This document shows positions 40,501 through 48,841 of a stretch of 64,000 bases of DNA, piece by piece. The notes under the pieces are model-generated. The model was not told where the DNA came from. It ran no database searches and saw only the letters and a program-made list of their open reading frames with translations. This stretch comes from Dokdonella immobilis (GTDB lineage: Bacteria; Pseudomonadota; Gammaproteobacteria; Xanthomonadales; Rhodanobacteraceae). The position numbers were made by a program, and so were the translations under genes. The number at the start of each line of letters is the position of its first letter. Positions within the stretch are counted from its first letter, which is position 1. Location of the stretch: positions 186,001-250,000 of the forward strand of contig NZ_FOVF01000001.1 of NCBI RefSeq assembly GCF_900115085.1. The letters are read 5' to 3'.

Positions 40501-40630
40501 CGTCGTGGTGTCGATGATCTTCTCCCTGCTGCTGCTGCCGAGCCTGATGCGGCTGATGTCCGGGTGGCGACGCGAACCATCCGGTGGCGCGGCCGCAACC
40601 AGCACCGACGCGGTTCCTCGCGCCGCCTGA
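37526..40630 (+). CDS. RND efflux permease (AcrB-like superfamily)
   Basis: A 1034-residue inner-membrane RND transporter with 12 predicted membrane helices in two halves, each with a large periplasmic loop. It begins IRNPIAVGVVVLLICLFGAM and has the RND segments GMVVEGAIVVSGNIIRLKEG (helix 4) and GIIVNHSILLVDRTRIAQN (helix 10). AcrB has an Asp-Asp pair in helix 4; here the equivalent is Glu-Gly. The helix 10 Lys is Asn, as in some other RND groups. It is followed by its adaptor gene 21 bases on; no outer-membrane channel gene is present. Substrates are unknown. Confidence 0.92.
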   Translation: MRLIDASIRNPIAVGVVVLLICLFGAMSLGRLPLQLFPDIERPNISIFTGWRAASPEETEAELLEPQEQVLQGLPGVEEIEGNANTGGSFINLTFAIGTDMRSALVDVIGRMNRVRSQPADADRPIIQLGGGQNDSNDSLSWFFVQLLPGTEGPIENHRSYIEDVIRPRIESVPGVASVNVNSGPPDDLRITVDLAKAAAFGIGIPEIAQRATRASDVSAGQIGLGRQQYTLRFTGRYKADDLGDLVLAWRDGRPIKLGDVATIEKRPPDQQFFVYQNGNPAIGLQVLRSPGANVLGTLEQVKKVVAELRDGELKSHGLGIEQSYDSSLFIHRAVNLLTENLIIGALLALACVWWFMRDWRATLLIAVAIPVCLLATFGALDLGGRTLNVISLAGLAFAVGMVVEGAIVVSGNIIRLKEGGMTPIEAARTGTREVVPALIASTVTTIAVFLPVLFLRDVEGQIFADLALTISIAVALSIVVAITVLPAAAGGWLKAKKLKSGYGDGWPALTDRILRWTDNRPKQLGWIMALLVMPLVACWIFLPKLDYLPPVKRAAIDAFFSFPPGMSPEVVNREIGDKLIERLQPYMKGEKQPALKNYYIWLWPGGGTIGARVVDESRIGELETIMRDEITQGFPDTRAFATEGELFGGVGGSARSVAIHLQSDDTKALNRVAEEGRRLLEQKFPGANVQANPNTDQTSLELRAIPDDRRIAEAGWDRAAVGTIVRTLGDGAWLGEYFDGQNRLPIILRADRRETAEALAEAPLVTPDGRIVPLGDVIRLETAMGPGQIRRLDHRRTVTLTMDPPQTLSLEDALATLQNEVLPVLEAKLPAGANIRMAGSADRLQTITATMAKNFGLALLVLFLLMAAMFRSVRDSLVVVLTVPVSLVGGIIGLRVLGLIAFQPLDLLTMIGFIMMVGIIVNHSILLVDRTRIAQNQGFSLEESIGQAMNQRLRAILASTLTGALGALPMAVNPGPGSVIYRGLAAVIVGGVVVSMIFSLLLLPSLMRLMSGWRREPSGGAAATSTDAVPRAA

Positions 40631-40651
40631 AATCGAATTCCTGGAGTCACC

Positions 40652-41737
40652 ATGTCAATCAAACCGCTGCATCTGATCCTCGCTTCCCTGATCCTGGCGT
40701 CGGTGAGCCTGCCGCTGCACGCCCAGGGACCCGCGGCCATGGTCGAAGTCGCCACGGCCGATCTCGTACCGATCGCCCCACAGCGCTGGGTTCCGGGCAG
40801 CGTCGTCAGCCGCGATGACGCACGCTTGGCGACCAGTGCTTCAGGTCGCCTCGAGTTCGTCGCCGAAGTCGGCACCCGGCTCAAGGCTGGCGAACTCGTG
40901 GCACGACTCGAGGATCGCGCTGCCCGCCTGCATCTCGAGGACGCCCGCAGCGAAGTCGCGCGCATCAAGGCCCAGCGCGACCTCGCCCAGCGCCAGTGCG
41001 ACCGGTTGCAGGCGCTGGCCGACAGCAACAGCATCGCCGCCAACCAGCTCGACGAAGCCCGGGCCCAGCTCGGCCAGCTTGCGGCCCAGCAGCGTCAGGC
41101 CGAAGTCCGCGTCCACACCGCCGAATACGAGCTCTCGCAGACGCGGATCGAGGCACCCTTTCCCGGCGTGGTCACCGAGCGCCTGGCCCAGCGTGGTGAA
41201 TACGCCGCGACCGGCTCCGCCATCGTGCATCTGGTCGATGTGACGAATCTGGAGGCGCGCGTGCAGGCGCCGCTGGCACTGGCCGGCATGGTCCGCCCGG
41301 GCATGCCGTTGGCGGTGCGCGCCGGCGATCGACTGCTCAACGAAAAGGTTCGTTCGGTGGTTGCTGTCGGCGACGAACGCTCGCGTCAGTTCGAGCTGCG
41401 CATCGCCCTGCCCGGCAGTGTTCTCCTGGTCGGCAACGCGGTCGAGGTCGCCCTGCCCGAACGCGAGGCCGAAAAGACCATGGCGGTGCCGCGCGATGCG
41501 CTGGTAGAGCGCGCGGATGGCAGCTACGTGGTGCGGATTTCAGGTGATGGCAGCAGCGAACGCGTCAGCGTTCGCGTCGGCGCCAGTGATGGCGAATTCA
41601 CGGCCGTGGAAGGCGCGATCAAGCCCGGCGACCAGGTCGTCGTCCGCGGCGCCGAGCGGCTCGCGGCGGGACAGAAAGTGCAGATCGCCACCGGCAGCGT
41701 ATCCGGCGGTGGCAAACCGACTGCCTCGATGCGCTGA
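40652..41737 (+). CDS. RND periplasmic adaptor (HlyD/MFP family)
   Basis: A 361-residue adaptor with a signal peptide ending near LPLHAQG. It has the lipoyl half-motif SGRLEFVAEVGTRLKAGELV, a coiled-coil hairpin (residues about 90-150, rich in AQRDLAQRQCDRLQALAD-type repeats), the second lipoyl half TRIEAPFPGVVTERLAQRGE, and beta-barrel and membrane-proximal domains ending GDQVVVRGAERLAAGQKV. No lipobox Cys is present. It should link the upstream permease to a TolC-like channel encoded elsewhere. Permease-before-adaptor is the reverse of the commonest order. Confidence 0.92.
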   Translation: MSIKPLHLILASLILASVSLPLHAQGPAAMVEVATADLVPIAPQRWVPGSVVSRDDARLATSASGRLEFVAEVGTRLKAGELVARLEDRAARLHLEDARSEVARIKAQRDLAQRQCDRLQALADSNSIAANQLDEARAQLGQLAAQQRQAEVRVHTAEYELSQTRIEAPFPGVVTERLAQRGEYAATGSAIVHLVDVTNLEARVQAPLALAGMVRPGMPLAVRAGDRLLNEKVRSVVAVGDERSRQFELRIALPGSVLLVGNAVEVALPEREAEKTMAVPRDALVERADGSYVVRISGDGSSERVSVRVGASDGEFTAVEGAIKPGDQVVVRGAERLAAGQKVQIATGSVSGGGKPTASMR

Positions 41738-41772
41738 GCGCAAGCGGGCCTGGCACGGCCAATCCCCGCTGA

Positions 41773-43170
41773 TCAGCCGGCAAGGATCCGATAGCACGGT
41801 TCGTAGGCGGCACCGCCCGGCAACTTCATGCGCTGCTGGCTGACGAAACTGGCCAGCAGCGCATCGAGTGCCTGCATGATTTCGGCATCGCCGCGGATCA
41901 GGAATGGGCCGTGCTTTTCGATCGCGCGCATGCCTTCGATCTTGACATTGCCGGCAACGATTCCCGAGAACGCCCGGCGCAGATCGGCGGCGAATTCGTG
42001 CTGGGGCTGGTCGCGATGCAGGTTCAGCGCGGCCATGGCTTCGTGGGTCGGCCGGAATGGCTGCTGCAGGGCCATGTCGATGTTCATGGCCCAGTTGAAG
42101 AAGAATGCATCCTTGTTGTCGAGCCGGTACTTGCGCACGCGCTCCACGCCCTTGACCACCTGATGGGCGACGTGTTGCGGATCATCGATGATGATCTGGT
42201 AATGCCTGGCGACGTCGTCGCCGAGCGCCATGCGCAGGAAGCGGTCGATCTGCTCGAAGTAGGCCGCCGAGGCGCGCGGTCCGGTGAAGATCAGCGGACA
42301 CGGAATGTCCGCATTGGCCGGGTGCAGGAGGATGCCGAGCAGGTAGAGGATTTCCTCGGCCGTGCCGACGCCTCCCGGAAACACGATCAGGGCATGGGCG
42401 GCGCGCACAAAGGCTTCGAGGCGCTTCTCGATATCCGGCATGATGACCAGGTTGTTGACGATCGGATTCGGCGACTCGGCCGCGATAATGCCGGGCTCGG
42501 TGATGCCGACGTAGCGGTTCTTGCGCAATCGCTGCTTGGCATGGGCGATCGTGGCGCCCTTCATCGGCCCCTTCATCGCGCCTGGACCGCAGCCGGTGCA
42601 GATATCGAGACCGCGCAGGCCGAGCTGGTAACCGACCAGCTTGGTGTAGTCGTATTCGACGCGCGATATCGAATGGCCGCCCCAGCAGACGACCAGGTTC
42701 GGATCGACATTCGGGCGCAGTACGCGCGCATTGCGCAGGATGTCGAACACCGCGTGGGTGATGCCCTCGGAACTGGCCAGGTCGAAGCTGCCGCCCTCCA
42801 GTTGGGTGGATACGTAGACGATGTCGCGGACCACGGCGAACAGCAGCTCGTTGATGCCGCGGATGATCTTGCCGTCGACGAAGGCATGCGCCGGCGCATG
42901 GGTCAGCTCGAGGCGGACACCTCGGTCCTGCTGCAGCACTTCGATCTCGAAATCGGAGTAAAGCTCGCTGACCGCGCGCGGATCGTCGGTCACATGGCCC
43001 TGGGTCAGCACCGCCAGCGCGCAACGTCGCAGCAACTGATGCAGTCCGCCCGCACTGGCGTCGCGCAGGCGCGCCACTTCCTGGCGGGAGAGGACGTCGA
43101 GGCCTGCTGCCGGCGCGATGCGCGCACTGACCTTGCCGGGATGGGGATGGTGGGAGCTGGAATCCGTCAT
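41773..43170 (-). CDS. ppnN: pyrimidine/purine nucleotide 5'-monophosphate nucleosidase (LOG family)
   Basis: A 465-residue PpnN/YgdH protein. The central LOG domain has GLDICTGCGPGAMKGPMKGA and the PGGVGTAEEILYLLGILLHP motif, which bind the nucleotide and catalyse N-glycosidic cleavage. The N- and C-terminal extensions specific to PpnN are present (SELYSDFEIEVLQQD; NKDAFFFNWAMNID), in contrast to the short Lonely-guy enzymes. In E. coli it breaks NMPs into base and ribose-5-phosphate and is activated by (p)ppGpp. Confidence 0.93.
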   Translation of the reverse strand: MTDSSSHHPHPGKVSARIAPAAGLDVLSRQEVARLRDASAGGLHQLLRRCALAVLTQGHVTDDPRAVSELYSDFEIEVLQQDRGVRLELTHAPAHAFVDGKIIRGINELLFAVVRDIVYVSTQLEGGSFDLASSEGITHAVFDILRNARVLRPNVDPNLVVCWGGHSISRVEYDYTKLVGYQLGLRGLDICTGCGPGAMKGPMKGATIAHAKQRLRKNRYVGITEPGIIAAESPNPIVNNLVIMPDIEKRLEAFVRAAHALIVFPGGVGTAEEILYLLGILLHPANADIPCPLIFTGPRASAAYFEQIDRFLRMALGDDVARHYQIIIDDPQHVAHQVVKGVERVRKYRLDNKDAFFFNWAMNIDMALQQPFRPTHEAMAALNLHRDQPQHEFAADLRRAFSGIVAGNVKIEGMRAIEKHGPFLIRGDAEIMQALDALLASFVSQQRMKLPGGAAYEPCYRILAG

Positions 43171-43305
43171 TTTTTTCTAATTCTCGTAAGTTGCCGCAAG
43201 TCGAGGTAACTGAGCGACTTGGCATCGCCATGCCATGGCGGTCGACTAGCATCCTCGAAGCGGGCGGACCAGGTCAATATGCGTGACTGCAGCGACTGCG
43301 GCGCA

Positions 43306-43337
43306 CAAAAAAGCCGGCGCCCTCGCGGGCGCCGGCC
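43306..43337 (-). terminator. intrinsic terminator of the Oar-like receptor gene
   Basis: On the minus strand GCCGGCGCCC pairs with GGGCGCCGGC around GCGA, followed by a TTTTTT run. It lies 28 bases after the receptor stop. Confidence 0.9.
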
Positions 43338-43364
43338 ATACATGCACTTCGACAACGGTGGCGC

Positions 43365-46300
43365 TTAGAACTTGTAGCGGAAAGTCGCCTGCACCGACCA
43401 GCGCGAAACGCCGGTGTTGATGCCGTCGCCATTGACTTCCTGGATGCTCGAGCTGTCTGCTCCGGTGAAGCGGTAGACGTACTTGCCGGTGGCCGGATCG
43501 ATACCGGCGAAATTGCCGATTCGACGGGTCGAGAAGAAGCCGTAGTCGTCGATCTGTCCCCAGTCCTTGTTGATCAGATTGCCGATATTCATGATGTCGA
43601 GCGTGACTTCGGCCTTGTGGCCGCTCATGAAGCCCGGGAATTCCTGGGTCAGGCGCACATCGAAATTGTGCAGGAACTTGGCCGTCAGCGAGTTGGCCGG
43701 AGCGACCCGGCCGCGGTACTTGTTGATCTCCGGATGCGCATCGAGGTAGGCGAAGAACGCCTCTTCCTCGCCGGCAACCGGGAAGATCACGTCACCGGGA
43801 CCGCTCGGCACGTAGAACAGGTCGTTGGCGCTGCGGCTGTCGCCGTTGGCGTCATTGAAATAGACCAGGCTGTACGGACGACCGGTGCGACCCTCATAGA
43901 CGACGGAAGCGGTGGTCTTGTTGTCGCCGAAGAACTTCCATTCCTTGGTCAGGATGCCCGAGAAGCGGTGCTTGAAGGCATAACGCGAGTCGTAGGCGAC
44001 TTCCTCGTTCGCCTGGTAGATCGGGTTGTAGTTCCAGTTCGAGGTGTTCTGCGAACTCGTACCGGAGTTCACTTCCTTCGCTTCCGTGTGCGTGTAGCCG
44101 ACCAGCCAGGACCAACCGTCATCCGACATCGGCTTGGCCAGGCTCAGGGTGATCTGGTTGCCGCCACCCTTCTTGGTGTTGCGGACGAGGATCACGTCGC
44201 CGATATCGTTCGGACGATTGGCGCGCTGCACGCCACCCGACGGGAAGTTCAGGCAGCTCGAGCTCGTTCCGGAACACCAGCTGGACGGATTAAGGCCGGC
44301 CTGGTTCCAGAAGATCGTCCGCCCGTCGGGACCTACCGCGGTCGGGTCGCCGAGATCGAGGCGGTTGAAGTAGATGCCGTCCTGGTTCCAGAACGAGAGC
44401 ACTTCGACGGAGGCAACGATGCCGGCCCACGGCAGTTCGTGATCGAGGGCGACATTGGCCTTCCACACCGAAGGCATCTTGAAGCCCGGCTCGACGATGT
44501 CGACGTTCTGGCGGCCGCCGACGCTGCCCGTGGTCGGCTGGTTGTTTGGATCCGGATTGAAGATCTCGCCGATGCCGCCGCTCGCACGCGCGCTGTATTC
44601 GACGTAGTTACGGCCGGTGTTCTGGTACACGCCCGACAGCCACACGTTGGGCGGCGAGCCCATGAACAGGCCGAATCCGCCGCGCACCTGGGTGGGACGC
44701 GCCGTCTCGATGTTGTAATTGAAGCCGAAGCGCGGCTGCACCACCGAGCTGTTCGGCCGGTTGGTGTTGTCGAGGCCGTACAGTTCCTGGATACGGTCGT
44801 TCTTCAGCGGCGTGTCCGGGAAATCCGGGGTATCGACGCGCACGCCCAGGGTCAGGTTCAGATTGTAGGTGGCAGCCCAGCTGTCCTGCACGAACAGACC
44901 GGTGTTGTTGATCGTGAACTGCGCGGGGATGTCGGCATAGCTGCCGCCCGGTGCCGGTGCACGATAGTCGAATTCGCGCGGATTGCCGGCCGCGAATTCG
45001 TCGATGCCGGCAAACCGGTAGGTGCCGTTCTGGTTGCGACCGTAGTAGTTGAAGATGTCGTTGTTCGAGTAGTCGACGCCGAACTTGACGGTGTGATCGC
45101 CGAGGAACAGGTTGCCTGCGGCGAACAGGCTCTTTTCCTTGGTGTTGATCACGTTGACGTGACGATTCTGTTCGGTACCGAGGTAGAGAGAATCGCTGCC
45201 GAAATCGATGCGGATCTGCGGCAGGAACGAGGTCGGCTGGGCGACCGCATCGTACTTGCGGTAGGACATCTTCAGCTCGGTTGAGAACATGTCGTTCCAG
45301 TCGCTGAAGAGCTCGCCGACGTAGCTTTCGAAGGTCTTGTTCTGGTTGTACCAGTGCGTGCTCAGCGAGACGCGGCTGCTGTCGAAGTTCGGGATCTTGG
45401 CGACATCCTGCGAGAGCTTGCTGTAGCGGAAGCTGGCGCGATGGTTCTCGTTGATGTTCCAGTCGATCTTGGCCGCATATTCCTCGATGTCGGTGCCGAG
45501 GTTGCTTGCACCATCCGCGGTACCGGCGTCGAAGCCCCAGACGTTCTGGGCGATGCTCTGGACCTGGGCGATGTCATCGGCCGTGATGCCACCGTCGCCG
45601 AGCGGCGAGTTCGAGACATCGGCGCCCGGTGCCGACCGCTTGAACTTCTCGTAGTTGATGAAGAAGAACAGGGTGTCCTTGATCAGCGGGCCACCGAAGG
45701 TCAGGCCGTAGGTCTTCTCGTCCTTGAAGCCCTTGAAATCGTTGCCGCTCGGGTCTTCGCCAACCATGCTGTCGTCGCGATAGACACCGTAGACGCTGCC
45801 GTGGAAATCATTGGTGCCGGACTTGGTTACGGCATTGACGACCGCGCCTGAACCACCCGAGGTGGTCACGTCGTAGTTGGCCAGACCGATGTTGATTTCC
45901 TCGATCGCGTCCATCGACACCGGCTGGCGCTCGGTCGGGAAGTTGTTCGACTCGAGGCCGAACGGATCGTTGGTCGAGACGCCATCGATGCGGATCGCAT
46001 TGAAGCGCGTGTTCTGGCCGCCGGCGGAGATCGAGCCATCGGCCTTGCTGACCTGGGCGATACGCGGATCGAGACGGATGTAGTCCTGGATGTTGCGGCC
46101 GATCGACGGAAGGGCCTGGATCTCGGCGTTCGAGACGTTCGTGCCCGTGCCCATGCGCTCGGAGCTGAACAGCAGGTTGGCATTGCCGGTGACGACGATC
46201 GTATTAAGGCTCTCGGCTGGAATCAGACTCGCGCTGACCGTATTGGCCTCACCGATCTGCAGGTAGACGTTGTTGCGGGTTTCGGTCTGCCCGTCCTTGG

Positions 46301-46556
46301 TGATGGTGATCGTGTAAGGGCCACCAACGCGGAGACCGCGTGCGGAGTAGCGGCCGGCAGCATCCGTCGTGGCGCGGCTGACCGTGCCCGAATTGCTGTG
46401 CGTGATGACGACTTCGGCACCGGTTGCCGGTTGTCCCTGCGCATCGGTGATGGTACCGCCAAGGGTAGCTGACGTGCTCTGCGCGTAGGCGCCGGACACG
46501 GCAAAAAGCGAAGAAAGCATCAGCGGCAGCAACCGCATCGTCAATCGCTTGTTCAT
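43365..46556 (-). CDS. TonB-dependent receptor, Oar-like, with carboxypeptidase-regulatory-like domain
   Basis: A 1063-residue outer-membrane protein. It has a signal peptide (LPLMLSSLFAVSGAYAQ), then an Ig-like/carboxypeptidase regulatory-like domain (residues about 30-105, TLGGTITDAQGQPATGAEVV), and a plug with ALPSIGRNIQDYIRLDP and IDGVSTNDPFGLESN. A long beta-barrel follows, ending in VQATFRYKF with the terminal Phe needed for outer-membrane insertion. This is the Oar/OmpA-related class common in Xanthomonadales and Myxococcus. The ligand is unknown. The gene has its own terminator and a structured upstream region with four 11-base direct repeats. Confidence 0.93.
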   Translation of the reverse strand: MNKRLTMRLLPLMLSSLFAVSGAYAQSTSATLGGTITDAQGQPATGAEVVITHSNSGTVSRATTDAAGRYSARGLRVGGPYTITITKDGQTETRNNVYLQIGEANTVSASLIPAESLNTIVVTGNANLLFSSERMGTGTNVSNAEIQALPSIGRNIQDYIRLDPRIAQVSKADGSISAGGQNTRFNAIRIDGVSTNDPFGLESNNFPTERQPVSMDAIEEINIGLANYDVTTSGGSGAVVNAVTKSGTNDFHGSVYGVYRDDSMVGEDPSGNDFKGFKDEKTYGLTFGGPLIKDTLFFFINYEKFKRSAPGADVSNSPLGDGGITADDIAQVQSIAQNVWGFDAGTADGASNLGTDIEEYAAKIDWNINENHRASFRYSKLSQDVAKIPNFDSSRVSLSTHWYNQNKTFESYVGELFSDWNDMFSTELKMSYRKYDAVAQPTSFLPQIRIDFGSDSLYLGTEQNRHVNVINTKEKSLFAAGNLFLGDHTVKFGVDYSNNDIFNYYGRNQNGTYRFAGIDEFAAGNPREFDYRAPAPGGSYADIPAQFTINNTGLFVQDSWAATYNLNLTLGVRVDTPDFPDTPLKNDRIQELYGLDNTNRPNSSVVQPRFGFNYNIETARPTQVRGGFGLFMGSPPNVWLSGVYQNTGRNYVEYSARASGGIGEIFNPDPNNQPTTGSVGGRQNVDIVEPGFKMPSVWKANVALDHELPWAGIVASVEVLSFWNQDGIYFNRLDLGDPTAVGPDGRTIFWNQAGLNPSSWCSGTSSSCLNFPSGGVQRANRPNDIGDVILVRNTKKGGGNQITLSLAKPMSDDGWSWLVGYTHTEAKEVNSGTSSQNTSNWNYNPIYQANEEVAYDSRYAFKHRFSGILTKEWKFFGDNKTTASVVYEGRTGRPYSLVYFNDANGDSRSANDLFYVPSGPGDVIFPVAGEEEAFFAYLDAHPEINKYRGRVAPANSLTAKFLHNFDVRLTQEFPGFMSGHKAEVTLDIMNIGNLINKDWGQIDDYGFFSTRRIGNFAGIDPATGKYVYRFTGADSSSIQEVNGDGINTGVSRWSVQATFRYKF

Positions 46557-46928
46557 TACTGACTTCCTCTAGATTGATTCGAACTTGAAGTACGGCACGC
46601 ATGGGCCGGCTCGCCGTGGCGAGATGGCTGTCGACTCGAGAACCCCCTGGGGCACCCACTGAGTTGAATCGTTTCGCTTCGATCAGTCGGCTTTGCCATG
46701 GCAAGGCTTCTGCGAAGCTGTGCGATTAACCGGAGTTTAACCTGAGTTTATGACGAATTTCTAACAGAGTTTTGGCCGCGACATCGGGCCGCACGCGCCC
46801 AAATTGGCGGCTGCCGGGCCGGCAGTCGCGCCCAGAGCGCGGCCAGGCCCTGGACGCTCGCAGCGAGTGAAGGACAATTCCTCGGCTAATCATGCAACTG
46901 CCGCAATTTCCTGAACCCTTGCATCAAG
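46557..46928 (-). promoter_or_regulatory. upstream region of the Oar-like receptor gene
   Basis: This 372-base gap between marC and the receptor gene holds no coding frame. It contains the repeat array listed separately and AT-richer sequence than its surroundings. A clear -10 box was not found. Confidence 0.6.
46732..46775 (-). promoter_or_regulatory. four 11-bp direct repeats, Pho-box-like
   Basis: Reading the minus strand, four consecutive 11-mers are CTGTTAGAAAT, TCGTCATAAAC, TCAGGTTAAAC and TCCGGTTAATC, roughly 46768 down to 46725. The first two together match the E. coli Pho-box consensus (CTGTCAT, four A/T, CTGTCAT) at 14 of 18 positions by my count. Eleven-base periodicity is the hallmark of PhoB/OmpR-family sites. 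Confidence 0.5.
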
Positions 46929-47525
46929 TCAGGAGGACAGGCGCACATAGGCCACGACGCCGTCCAGGAACATTTGCACCGACAGGGCGACGAGCAGCAT
47001 GCCCATGAGCCGCTCAAGGGCGACCAGGACACTGTGGCCCAGCCACCGGTACAGGTAGGTCGACGAGATGAGCAGCACCGAGGTCGCCAGCCAGGCCAGG
47101 AACAGGGCGATGCTCCAATCCACGGTGCGTCCGGGGTTGCTGTTGGCAAGCAGCATGACCGCGGCCATGGTCGAAGGGCCTGCAACCGCCGGGATCGCCA
47201 TCGGCACGATGAAGGGCTCGCTGTCGACATCCCCGCCGAAGATGCCGTCCTTGGGCGGGAAGATCATGCGGATGCCGATCAGGAAAAGGACGATGCCGCC
47301 GGCGATGCTGACCGACTCCGCCTTGAGCTGGAGCGCGCTGAGCAGGTACTTGCCGCTGAACAGGAATATGAACAGCACGGCCAGTGCGATCAGCAGTTCA
47401 CGGATCAGGACCAGGCGACGTCGCGCCGGATCCACGTTGCGCAGGAGGCTCAGGAACAGCGGGATGTTGCCGAGCGGATCCATGATCAGGAACAGCAGGA
47501 TCCCGGCAGACAACGTGCTCATCAT
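46929..47525 (-). CDS. MarC-family integral membrane protein
   Basis: A 198-residue protein with six hydrophobic segments and MarC motifs: LFLIMDPLGNIPLFLSLL near residue 10, IAGGIVLFLIGIRMIFP near residue 76, and PFIVPMAIPAVAGPSTMAAV near residue 104. The family's function is unsettled; multiple-antibiotic-resistance involvement of MarC itself was not upheld. Start at ATG 47525 (or 47522). The SDR gene ends 11 bases before it on the same strand. Confidence 0.9.
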   Translation of the reverse strand: MMSTLSAGILLFLIMDPLGNIPLFLSLLRNVDPARRRLVLIRELLIALAVLFIFLFSGKYLLSALQLKAESVSIAGGIVLFLIGIRMIFPPKDGIFGGDVDSEPFIVPMAIPAVAGPSTMAAVMLLANSNPGRTVDWSIALFLAWLATSVLLISSTYLYRWLGHSVLVALERLMGMLLVALSVQMFLDGVVAYVRLSS

Positions 47526-47535
47526 GGTGTCGTGC

Positions 47536-48309
47536 TCACGTACCGGGGCGAAGATCGAGCGTGCGGCCGCGCAAGGCCGACGCTGCGGGACTGGTCAGGA
47601 ATGCGGCGGCCGCGCCGGCCCGGTCCGGCAGCTCGCGTTGCAGCGCGTCCTCGCCAAAATAGGCCATGCGCCGCAGGGCGGTACGCATCGGCGACGGCAA
47701 CAGCGCATGCACGCGCACCGTCCCGGTCTCGGTTTCCTCGTGAAGGATCGAGGCGAACGCGGCGAGACCAGCCTTGGCCGTGCCGTATCCGCCCCAATAC
47801 GCCTTGCCGAATCGCTCGGCATCGTCGAGGACGAACACGACTGCCGAATCCGTGCGCTCGCGCAACAGCGGCAGGCAGGCCTGTGTCAACAGGAACGGCG
47901 CATTCAGCCCGACCTGCTGGATCCGCAGCCAGTCAGCTGGCTTGACCTGTTCAACCGGGCGCAGACCGTCGAACAGGACCGCCGCGTGCACGATCGCGTC
48001 GAGCCGACCGCACTGGATGCGAACGGCGTCGGCGAGGCTGGCGTAGTCGTCGGGCGTGGCCCCTTCCAGGTTTATCGGATAGATCGCCGGCGTCGGCGCG
48101 CCGAGCGCCTCGATCTCGTCGTAGAGCACTTCCAGCGGACGAACCTTGCGCCCCGCCAGTACCACCGTGGCTCCCGTGCGGGCGCAAGCGAGCGCGCAGG
48201 CCCGACCGAGGCCACCACTGGCACCCGTAATGAGGACGACGCGCCCACGCAGCGAATCGACATCCGGCTGCGGGTGCTCGACCCGGGCCAGCGGCAGCGG
48301 CGCGTTCAC
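47536..48309 (-). CDS. short-chain dehydrogenase/reductase, YciK-like
   Basis: A 257-residue SDR. The cofactor motif is VVLITGASGGLGRACAL, and AGRKVRPLEVLYDEIEALG suggests NADP preference. The catalytic YxxxK is in GGYGTAKAG; the Ser is unusual because the preceding strand reads AVVFVLDDAERF rather than SSS. The GTG start at 48309 overlaps the grxD stop as GTGA. YciK-type reductases are short, of unknown substrate, and conserved in gammaproteobacteria. Confidence 0.85.
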   Translation of the reverse strand: MNAPLPLARVEHPQPDVDSLRGRVVLITGASGGLGRACALACARTGATVVLAGRKVRPLEVLYDEIEALGAPTPAIYPINLEGATPDDYASLADAVRIQCGRLDAIVHAAVLFDGLRPVEQVKPADWLRIQQVGLNAPFLLTQACLPLLRERTDSAVVFVLDDAERFGKAYWGGYGTAKAGLAAFASILHEETETGTVRVHALLPSPMRTALRRMAYFGEDALQRELPDRAGAAAAFLTSPAASALRGRTLDLRPGT

Positions 48310-48623
48310 GCCTTGTGCACTTCGCGGACCATACGCTCGAGCTCGCCGCTTTCGAACAGTTCGAGCGTGATGTCGCAACCACCGATCAGCTCGCCGGCGA
48401 TGAAGAGTTGCGGGAAGGTCGGCCAATTCGAATAACGCGGAAGGTTCGCGCGCACTTCGGGGTCTTCCAATACGTTGACCGATACAAACGGTGCGCCCAG
48501 CGTATTGAGCGCCTTGACCGTCCGGCTTGAAAACCCGCACATCGGAAACTGCGGCGTGCCCTTCATGAAGAGGACGATGGGTGCCGACTGGACGGTGGAC
48601 CTGATGCGTTCGATGATATCCAT
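48306..48623 (-). CDS. grxD: monothiol glutaredoxin
   Basis: A 105-residue Grx4-type protein with the monothiol CGFS site (Cys29) in MKGTPQFPMCGFSSRTVKAL, WPTFPQLFIAGELIGGCDI for glutathione binding, and a final helix. It carries and delivers [2Fe-2S] clusters as a homodimer or with BolA proteins. The start is ATG 48623; upstream codons in frame belong to the divergent sodB promoter region. It is divergent from sodB. Confidence 0.96.
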   Translation of the reverse strand: MDIIERIRSTVQSAPIVLFMKGTPQFPMCGFSSRTVKALNTLGAPFVSVNVLEDPEVRANLPRYSNWPTFPQLFIAGELIGGCDITLELFESGELERMVREVHKA

Positions 48624-48705
48624 GGTATTCCCGGCAATGACGGATCGCGACCAGCCAAGGCGGGTCGCACCAATCCGCCATTTTACCAGTCCGGCGTCGA
48701 CGTGG

Positions 48706-48735
48706 TTGATTTGCATCACGCCAGCTTCATATGCT
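48706..48735 (+). promoter_or_regulatory. putative sodB promoter
   Basis: TTGATT at 48706-48711 and TATGCT at 48730-48735, spacer 18 bases, about 105 bases before the sodB start. No classic Fur box is evident. Confidence 0.45.
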
Positions 48736-48841
48736 GAGGGACTGGCCCGACTGGACAGCGCCCGGTCGGGAAATTGAATTCACGGTACCCAAACCATTGC
48801 CGATATCCGGCACCCACCCACCAACCGGCAAGGAGATTCCC

